64,000 bases of DNA from contig NC_081835.1 of NCBI RefSeq assembly GCF_030867095.1, positions 18,546,501 to 18,610,500 of the forward strand, given 5' to 3'. Of the stretch, positions 57,645 through 64,000 are shown piece by piece (position 1 is the stretch's first letter; each line of letters starts with the position of its first letter). This DNA is from Alligator mississippiensis (Eukaryota > Chordata > Crocodylia > Alligatoridae). The translations under genes and the position numbers were made by a program. The notes beneath the pieces are model-generated. The model had not been told where the DNA came from. It did not search any database and saw only the letters and a list, made by a program, of their open reading frames with translations.

Positions 57645-58645
57645 ACAAGAAGGAATACTCAAGTGCTTCTCCCCTCCAGCGGCTGATTTGGGAGAGGGGA
57701 AAAAGTCCCTTTCATTCTTCCTGTGGGAGCAGCTAGGCTTTGGCTACAAAACCATAAAGGTCCCTTTGATACCTTCTATCTTCTCTTACCCATAGAAATG
57801 TAAGGCCCTTCTCTCAGTCCTGCTCAGCCAGCTCTTGCCTCCGAGCCCCTCCGACAGCAGCGAGTCTCTCAGGCTAATGATGCAGGTGTGCTAAACAATA
57901 ACTGTTTTGGGATCCGCCAAGCAAAACGCTCCTGCAAGGGCTGTGGCTAACTTGCACATCACTGTGCAAAGGAAATCAGTTGCCGTATGTAGGCGAATGC
58001 TGAGCTTCTGAAATCCAAGAGATGTAGGAGTGACCTGCACTCCTCCCCACGCCTTGCTCGCAGCATGCCCTTCACTCCTGCTGGACCAGGCCAGAGCTGA
58101 CCTGGGGCCACAGCAACCAAGAGCAGTTACCATCCCACAGGGCACCTGTGCTGGGGTTCAGTCGCACCCAGCTCGGCTGAGCGGTGACAGGGAGGGCCCC
58201 CCACTTGAGCCCCTCAAGCTGAGGAGAGTTTTTAGCTGCAGGTTGTTGTGGACTCCAGAGGATGGCCGAGGTGACAGCTAGCACCCGAAGAGCAGTCTGC
58301 TCACTCTTCTCCCCAGCAAGTCCCTGCACAGTTGGCAGAGGGCAGGGAAAAGTGTGAGAACACAATATGTGTGATTAAATACAGGAGACAGTCTGACAGG
58401 GAGCCCTGCTTGTGGTCCCTTAGCTCCCCTCGGCTCTGCCCCAGGCAGCGCAGCCACCGCTGCAGGCATAATGAGACACCAGGCTGGAGGTGGAGCATCA
58501 TTACTGCTGCTCCTCCACCTCAGCACAAAGGAGGCTACAGGGCCAGTGCCTTCAATCACTCCAAGCTGCATGCCACTCAGTCTCTCAGCAAACCAGCCTG
58601 GGAGACCTGAAAAAGCAAATAACCTAGACACACACATACACAGAG
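57645..58645. other. Non-coding stretch
   Basis: No recognised gene or repeat. Confidence 0.5.
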
Positions 58646-58651
58646 GTGCTA

Positions 58652-58740
58652 AGGCTAATGGATAAGGCGGCCAGGCTTTCCATTTCACAAAACAGCCACC
58701 TTCTCCAAGGATGAGTATACAGAGCTCCATTCACAAGGGG
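58652..58740 (+). repeat. Outer inverted-repeat arm, left
   Basis: AGGCTAATGGATAAGGCGGC ... TTCACAAAACAGCCAC ... CCAAGGATGAG (58652-58717) recurs in reverse complement at 62841-62907 with roughly 90% identity over 66 bases. Similarity fades out over the next 20-30 bases (CTCCATTCACAAGGGG). The words CTAATGGATAAGG resemble a tRNA-Arg D-arm/A-box, but no B-box follows. Confidence 0.8.
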
Positions 58741-59482
58741 GTTGGCCGGGTGTTGGCCAAATGGTCTATAAGACCTCAGACTGCTCTGCAGGCTCCCATA
58801 AGTTTCTGATAGGGTCGTACCAGCTGGAGAGAGGAAGAAAGGCTGGACATCCTAAGTCAATGCAGGCTAGAATGGTTTGTTTGTGGCACGGGCCATTGCA
58901 GTCCTAGGTGGTGTATTAAATATGGGCATTACTAGTACAACTGCTGAGAGGGGAGTCACGGAGCAGGCAAGAACTTACACATCTTCCTGCCCCAGACTGT
59001 GCTCATTTACTGTAACAGGCTAACTCAAGGACCTGACCCTAAAAGACACCGAGGACCTGCAAAGACAGCTCAAGATCTCTAGGAATTAGATCCAAACAAT
59101 TTAGCAAGCAAGCTGCCGGCAAGCCCTTGTAACCAGTTTAGAAATAAAAATAATAAAAACTTGAGACAAATGGAAAACACTGCCTGGGAAAAGCATGCAC
59201 AGCATGAGCTCACAGGATTCAGCAGACTATAAAATAGGAAATGAGACTTACACCTCTCCCCCGACAGCTACACAAAACCTTCCCACCAGGATTATAGATA
59301 CACTTGGTGCTTGCCTTCTTCCTTCAACTGCTCCCGTCATAGAGCAAGCAGAGTTTGGTAGAAACACAAACGCAGAGAGGATATTAGATAAAGCATCTTG
59401 CAAAGCCAAGCGTGAAATATTAACAACAGGAGGCAACGAACTGTGTTTTTATGCAAGATCACAAACTCGGTGGTTATAGTCA

Positions 59483-59600
59483 TATTCATAGAGAAGCAGG
59501 ACTGGAAGGGACCTCCGGAGGTCACCTAGTCTAACCCCCTGGCCTGAAGCAGGCTCATTCCTATCTGAACTATCCCATACAACCATAATCGGGTTAGAGA
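59483..59600 (-). mobile_element. CR1 3' tail fragment
   Basis: ATATTCATAGAGAAGCAGGA, then CTGGAAGGGACCTCCGGAGG and TCACCTAGTCTAACCCCCTG are the antisense CR1 3' UTR. Later text (CTGAAGCAGGCTCATTCC) is diverged and the fragment ends at about 59.6 kb. Confidence 0.8.
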
Positions 59601-59712
59601 GCCCGGTTATTACAGCCTCAAATTGCTTGGGGAATGTCGTGTTCACAAAGACACCAAAGCCTCTAACAAAATTTGGAAGAGTTTTGTTCCTGTTTGCTGT
59701 TTTTTTTATTAA

Positions 59713-59801
59713 CTGTGCTGCTCGTGTCCCTTTTGCAAAGGGTGGTAAGGAAACCTCCTATAGGAGGGGAGATGTTTTATATACATTCCGTGTATGTGGC
59801 C
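59713..59801 (+). repeat. Inner inverted-repeat arm, left, with two hairpins
   Basis: About 89 bases here match the reverse complement of 61889-61973 with small indels. The core contains CCCTTTTGCAAAGGG (6-bp stem) and CCTCCTATAGGAGG (a perfect palindrome). The other arm keeps both stems, changing only the loop of the second. Confidence 0.85.
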
Positions 59802-60855
59802 CCTTTTTAGACTATTTCTCCTTGTCATTGGGCACTGAGCAAGTGTACATTTTCTGAGCACTGCCTCACCCCCCTCCCCGCAAATACAGAGATATATTTG
59901 TGCACCCAATTAATTCCTTTGCCCGCAGAATTGCAAGGAGAGGGGTCATGCAGACGCTTAGCTGAACTGGCTGCACGAGAATCCTATGGGCTGATGAACC
60001 ATCCTGGATAGGGCAGTCCAATTTATATATATAGTACCACTGACAGGAGCAAACTGCCCCTATGCTGCCTGGACAACTTGCCTTGGAGGGATCTGCTTCT
60101 GGGGGGTGAGAGGGTAATGGAGTCACTGTAGTTTGTGCAACTGTAGTTTGGACCTTGCTGTCCAAGCTGCCAATTAGTGCCAATCGTGGCTGTAGCTGTG
60201 CGATGAGGAAGACACCTCTTTGACGATGGATACCGGCTCCAAGCATAATGATCTCTGCCACGGAGGAGTTGAACTGACATCAGCTGTCACAATCCCACAT
60301 GAAATCAAACTCCGGCTCCATACCAGCTAACAAGGCTTCTGCAAACCGGGAGTCACAGAACCAAATGAGAGCCAGGAGGATTATCAGTAGGACCTGGTGA
60401 AAACATGGTGTGCGGTAGCTGCCCTCTGTGCAGGACCCTTAGTGACACAGGAAGGAGGAGCAGGGAGGGAAAATGTGAAAAGACACTCTAAAAATGCTGC
60501 ATTGTTTGCAGAGATGGTCTTTCGTGGTGGCATGGAGGGCATTTGAGGCTCTAGAAACTGGACTGCGTGTTGGGGTGTTGGGGGGAGCTTTCCAAATGCA
60601 TCACACCCAGATACCTCAGGGGACGGAGAAGGCACATACGGTAACCAGTTTCATTCATGGTACCGTGAGCACAGTGGAGTATCTGCAATTCCCATCTGCA
60701 GAAAGAGCCTGAGGGCCTAGTTATGCTCCCCGGCCAAGGTCAAATCCACATCACAAACCTGAAGAGCCCATGCACATCCCCACCTTCCTCCACAGCTGTC
60801 ATGCAAAGCTCCTCAAATTGGTCTGCCTGTCTTGATGTCTAGCCAGCTCTCAATT
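59802..60855. other. Non-coding stretch inside the nested inverted repeats
   Basis: No exon or repeat family was recognised between the inner arm and the central tandem repeat. Confidence 0.45.
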
Positions 60856-60893
60856 ACTCAGACTTAGGGCTTTAACTCAGACTTAGGGCTTTA
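60856..60893 (+). repeat. Exact 19-bp tandem duplication
   Basis: ACTCAGACTTAGGGCTTTA occurs twice back to back (60856-60874, 60875-60893) without mismatch. It lies close to the centre of both inverted-repeat pairs (about 60.78 and 60.84 kb). Confidence 0.9.
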
Positions 60894-61888
60894 GGCACCA
60901 GCATTCACCTACTGATAACTGCAGAGGCTACACAAAGGAACTGGTTTCTGGGCTGGCCAGCATCATTCCACCACCACAGCTTTCTGCTTACCTGGCTCAG
61001 CGGCAGACTAAGGGGAGTGTGGGGCCAGGGAAAAGTTCAGGTCCTCATCAAGTAACCTTCAGCAGGAAGGAGCTCCTGGCCAGCCTCGGTCAATGCTCTG
61101 TCCTTGCAGAGCTGCAGAACAGCAGCTGTACACCTTGGCAGCGTTAGCAGGAACAAGGCTGGAGATACTGCATTCATGACTGTATGACAGGATTTTTCCC
61201 CTTCCCTCTATCAGTTGGGTTCATTTTCTGAACGATCACATCTGTTTATGTTCCACAGACACCTGCATATCTTGAGATGACAGCAACTCCCTGAATGCTG
61301 TAATCAGTTATTTCTCAACAGAGGAATTGCCAATTTGGTAAATAAAGCTCATTATAAAAGAACATGGAAATGTATTACAGTTGCCTAACGGAGAAAATTG
61401 TCCAGTGCAGCTACATAATCAGCCCTGGCATCATAACTCCCCCAAATGCATGTCATGTGAATCGCACGTGCCCAGACAAGCGTGGGCAGGGGCAGAAGAG
61501 GAATAGAGAGGGGAAGAGGAACACTGTCCTCTCTAGGCCAACAAGAAATAGAAAGGATGTCAGAAGCTGGGCGACACTGTGCTCAACATACCTGCTACCA
61601 AGCAAAGCAGGAGAAATCCCAAGCAGCAAAAAAAGAAAACAAAAAAAAAAGCCCTCAACATCTCAACATTGCCAGCAATGAGCCAAGGGCAGAGTGCTTG
61701 CTCTTCAGAAGTTTCCCCTTCTTCTTGGGAGCAGGTCAGACCTGCACAGTGCAGAAAATGTAGGATCAAAGGGAGATGTGTAATACTGACAGGAATGAGC
61801 CAACTTGGGGTATGCTACGATGACCAGGGCTGTGAAGCTGTCCTTCTTGGTTAGCAGCAATTGGGAAAGGCCAAGTCACCGAGCTGAG
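60894..61888. other. Non-coding stretch inside the nested inverted repeats
   Basis: No transposase or other gene-like frame was seen. An A-rich run lies at 61628-61651. Nothing else was recognised. Confidence 0.45.
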
Positions 61889-61973
61889 CCACATACACAG
61901 AACTTATAAAAAAACATCTCTCCTCCTACAGGAGGTTTCCTTACCACCCTTTGCAAAAGGGACAGGCACAGCT
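61889..61973 (-). repeat. Inner inverted-repeat arm, right
   Basis: Reverse complement partner of 59713-59801. Shared words include GGTGGTAAGGAAACCTCCT and GTGTATGTGGC. The second hairpin reads CCTCCTGTAGGAGG on the minus strand. Confidence 0.85.
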
Positions 61974-61979
61974 GAATCA

Positions 61980-62780
61980 TGCCAATTGAGCTATCATCTT
62001 CACTAGTGACTCAGTAGCTGGTGCTCATTACTACTGAACTAAAACCCACAGGTAGTGCAAGGGGTTCTGCAATCCAACAGCCCCACATTGCAAGGCCACT
62101 GAAGGCACGGTCTCTCCTTCAGGAGTCTTAGTGGTGCTGGGCTCTCTTAATTCCAACTCCATGCTCCTTTCATTCTGGCCCCAATATTCCCCTTGTGGCT
62201 TCGGTTGGAGATGCTATTCCTCATTCCCTATCCCAGGTTAAGATGCAGCACTGCCAATGTGGCAAACCATGGACTAGGTCCTAGCAGACAAGTGGCCGTG
62301 GGTCAGAGCTGGGAGAACTGCTGTGTACACAAGCACAAAGTGCGTAGGATAACAGAGACGCCCACTCGCAGACCATGGCTAGATACTGCCGACGTTTACG
62401 AGACTACCATGCTCCGTTCTGCTTCTCCGTCTTCCCCAAAAGGGCAGCCAGATGCCTCAAGATGAGAGGTGTAAAATGCTCCCATCTCCACCCCTTGAAG
62501 CTCTACCTACCCAGATGGTTGCAGAGGTACCCATGGCAAATCCTACCTGAGCATCCGAGAACTCCACTACTCCAAAGCACTAAACTCCTCACAGAAGGGA
62601 GCATGAGGGCAAGGCAGGGTGTGACCTACGGGCCAGTTCTCAGACTCTCACTTCTGGCCTGTTTTCAGAAAGTTTCTATTTAACTCTACTGTAAATTGAA
62701 AAAAAACAGCCTGGTTCCATGCAAGCCCATTAAATGAACCACGGTCAGGAAAGACACCAGGGTCATATGGTGCCTGAGTG
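61980..62780. other. Non-coding stretch
   Basis: No recognised gene or repeat between the inner and outer right arms. Confidence 0.45.
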
Positions 62781-62783
62781 AAA

Positions 62784-62984
62784 GATAGCTAGAGAGACCA
62801 TTTCAGCTAGGAGCTGGAGGAGGCTTATGTGAAGGGGCTTATCCTCATCCTTGGGGAAAGTGGCTGTTTTGTGAAGTGGAAGGCCTGGCCTCCTTATCCA
62901 TTAGCCTCAAATTGTGCATGAGAGTAGGATAGCTAAAAAGAGAGACTGTTTCAGCTAGGAGCTGGAGGGGGCTTATGTTAAGAG
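62784..62984. repeat. Outer right arm flanked by direct repeats
   Basis: The outer arm partner (62841-62907, minus) sits between two direct copies of a roughly 50-base unit: 62784-62834 and 62927-62984. Both contain TTTCAGCTAGGAGCTGGAGG followed by a purine change and GGCTTATGT. The second copy has a small AAAAAG insertion near its start. The direct copies are about 143 bases apart. Confidence 0.85.
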
Positions 62985-62989
62985 CCATC

Positions 62990-64000
62990 CAACTGGACTC
63001 ACTGGGTTACAGAAATATCTTCCAAATGATGCTGTTTTGGATGCAAGAGTAGCACGGCTCCTCACTCCACAGAGAGGGCACAATGGAACAAAGCTGGGGG
63101 GGGCAAGGACAGTTCACAGCAAGGGAAGGGACACTGCAGGGGAGGACAATTGAGATTCTGCACCGGGCAAGGGAAGCTGTTTTGCAGCATGATTTACCAG
63201 GGCTAGTTCTTTTTCAGCTAGGACTTTGTGCCCTTCCAAGTCCTTTCAAATATACCCAAGTCATTCAGCCCTTGGATGGAGATAAATGAGGAGAACTCTA
63301 ATTTATGAACTGCGACTGGAAGTTTCTCTATTCCCAACACTTCTTAGGAGTCGCCAGCTTCCCGCTGCCGACAGGAGCAGGAGGGGGAAACAGGAGTTCT
63401 CGGACTCGCAGGAGAAAGCATCTCATGCCACACACAGGGACCATTAAACACTTTATTGTTCTTTGGAGGGAGCCTTGCAAGGGAAGGAATGTGCCTGCTG
63501 GTGTTACAAACAGGAGCACACGAGGAACAGTTAATCCTAACAAGCAGGTCAGGGTTACTTCCCTGAATATTTCAGATTCCTTTCTCTGGAGCACAAGGAC
63601 AAAGGCAACAGCTCGTGAAAGACTGGGTGAGCAAAACCAAAGCTAGTACGAGGGCGATGGGCCTTGTGTTAGATGGCTTCTATGTGACAAACCAGGCTGT
63701 GCCCACTTGTGTTCGTGGGCATCCTGTTCGCAATGATGGAATTTAAAAAGATGAAGCACATTTCCCAGATCAATGCTGCTCTCCCCAAGCCCTCCCTCCC
63801 TCCCCCACCTTCAAACACATCCATTGAGACCATTACATGCAGGCATTTAGAAGAGGAATCATGTCATTTTCCTGACTGCTATAGACAGAAGGCACCAAGT
63901 TTGGTCTGTGTTTATCCAAGGACACTGGGCTTCTGAGGGCTTCTGTGGTCCCTGTGCTCTGCTCTTTCACAGCTGCCAGAATTTATCCGTAATTCACTAG
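62990..64000. other. Non-coding stretch
   Basis: No exon, RNA gene or repeat family recognised to the end of the window. Confidence 0.5.

Noticed and set aside
58645-58720. tRNA-Arg-like sequence (CTAATGGATAAGG) on the plus strand and again in reverse at 62.85-62.91 kb
   Set aside because: Only the A-box/D-arm region is similar. There is no GGTTCGANNCC B-box or acceptor stem pairing, so neither copy is a tRNA gene. A tRNA-derived SINE head remains possible but unproven.
1-64000. CRISPR arrays, integrons, phage or toxin-antitoxin genes
   Set aside because: No regularly spaced direct repeats with unique spacers, no prokaryotic gene organisation, and clear vertebrate retroelements throughout.
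1-64000. Endogenous retrovirus or LTR element
   Set aside because: No paired LTRs, primer-binding site, or gag/pol/env-like frames were seen. The only reverse transcriptase frames are of the CR1 non-LTR type.

Overview
This window is vertebrate nuclear DNA, most likely from a crocodilian (alligator-like) or a closely related sauropsid. The grounds are two long CR1-family LINE copies with the '...CTATGAATCTATG' 3' end seen in archosaur and turtle CR1s, further CR1 3' fragments, a short hAT-type DNA element, MIR-like CORE-SINE remnants and a 5S rRNA-derived SINE. There are no bacterial-style operons, ribosome-binding sites, CRISPR arrays or phage genes. No exon of a host protein-coding gene could be recognised. 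Apart from the LINE reading frames, open frames are short or compositionally driven and match no domain I know, so the window is probably intergenic or inside a very large intron.

Layout. 1-10 kb: GC-moderate unique sequence with a 50-bp-period tandem repeat (6.5 kb) and a MIR relic (9.1 kb). 10-22 kb: unique sequence broken by AT-rich, homeodomain-motif-rich blocks (10.1-10.7, 13.0-13.2, 14.8, 16.1-16.6, 18.4-18.8, 21.7 kb) that look like conserved noncoding or enhancer candidates; a 5S rRNA-derived SINE fragment lies directly beside the 18.4-18.8 kb block. 23.05-28.61 kb: two CR1 LINEs arranged head to head. The minus-strand copy has a near-intact ORF2 with one visible nonsense codon; the plus-strand copy is older and has stops and frameshifts. 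29-39 kb: unique sequence with a probable degenerate CR1 fragment, MIR remnants and a 200-bp polypyrimidine tract. 39.7-40.3 kb: C-rich, 40-bp-period tandem array next to what looks like one end of an old DNA transposon. 42-47.4 kb: simple repeats, a small CpG-rich patch and AT-rich blocks. 49.65-49.98 kb: a complete 331-bp non-autonomous hAT-like element with an exact 8-bp target-site duplication and an internal (GAAAA)n array. 52.1-52.6 and 59.5 kb: CR1 3' fragments. 57.1-57.6 kb: another enhancer-like block. 58.6-63.0 kb: two nested pairs of inverted repeats sharing nearly the same centre near 60.8 kb.

How the parts work together: LINE, SINE and DNA-element insertions account for most recognisable sequence, and the AT-rich blocks suggest a regulatory landscape of a developmental gene lying outside the window. 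That last point is inference; it would need cross-species alignment. I did not find a convincing new gene system. The best leads are the nested inverted repeats at 58.6-63.0 kb, the 5S-SINE beside an enhancer-like block, and the head-to-head CR1 pair.
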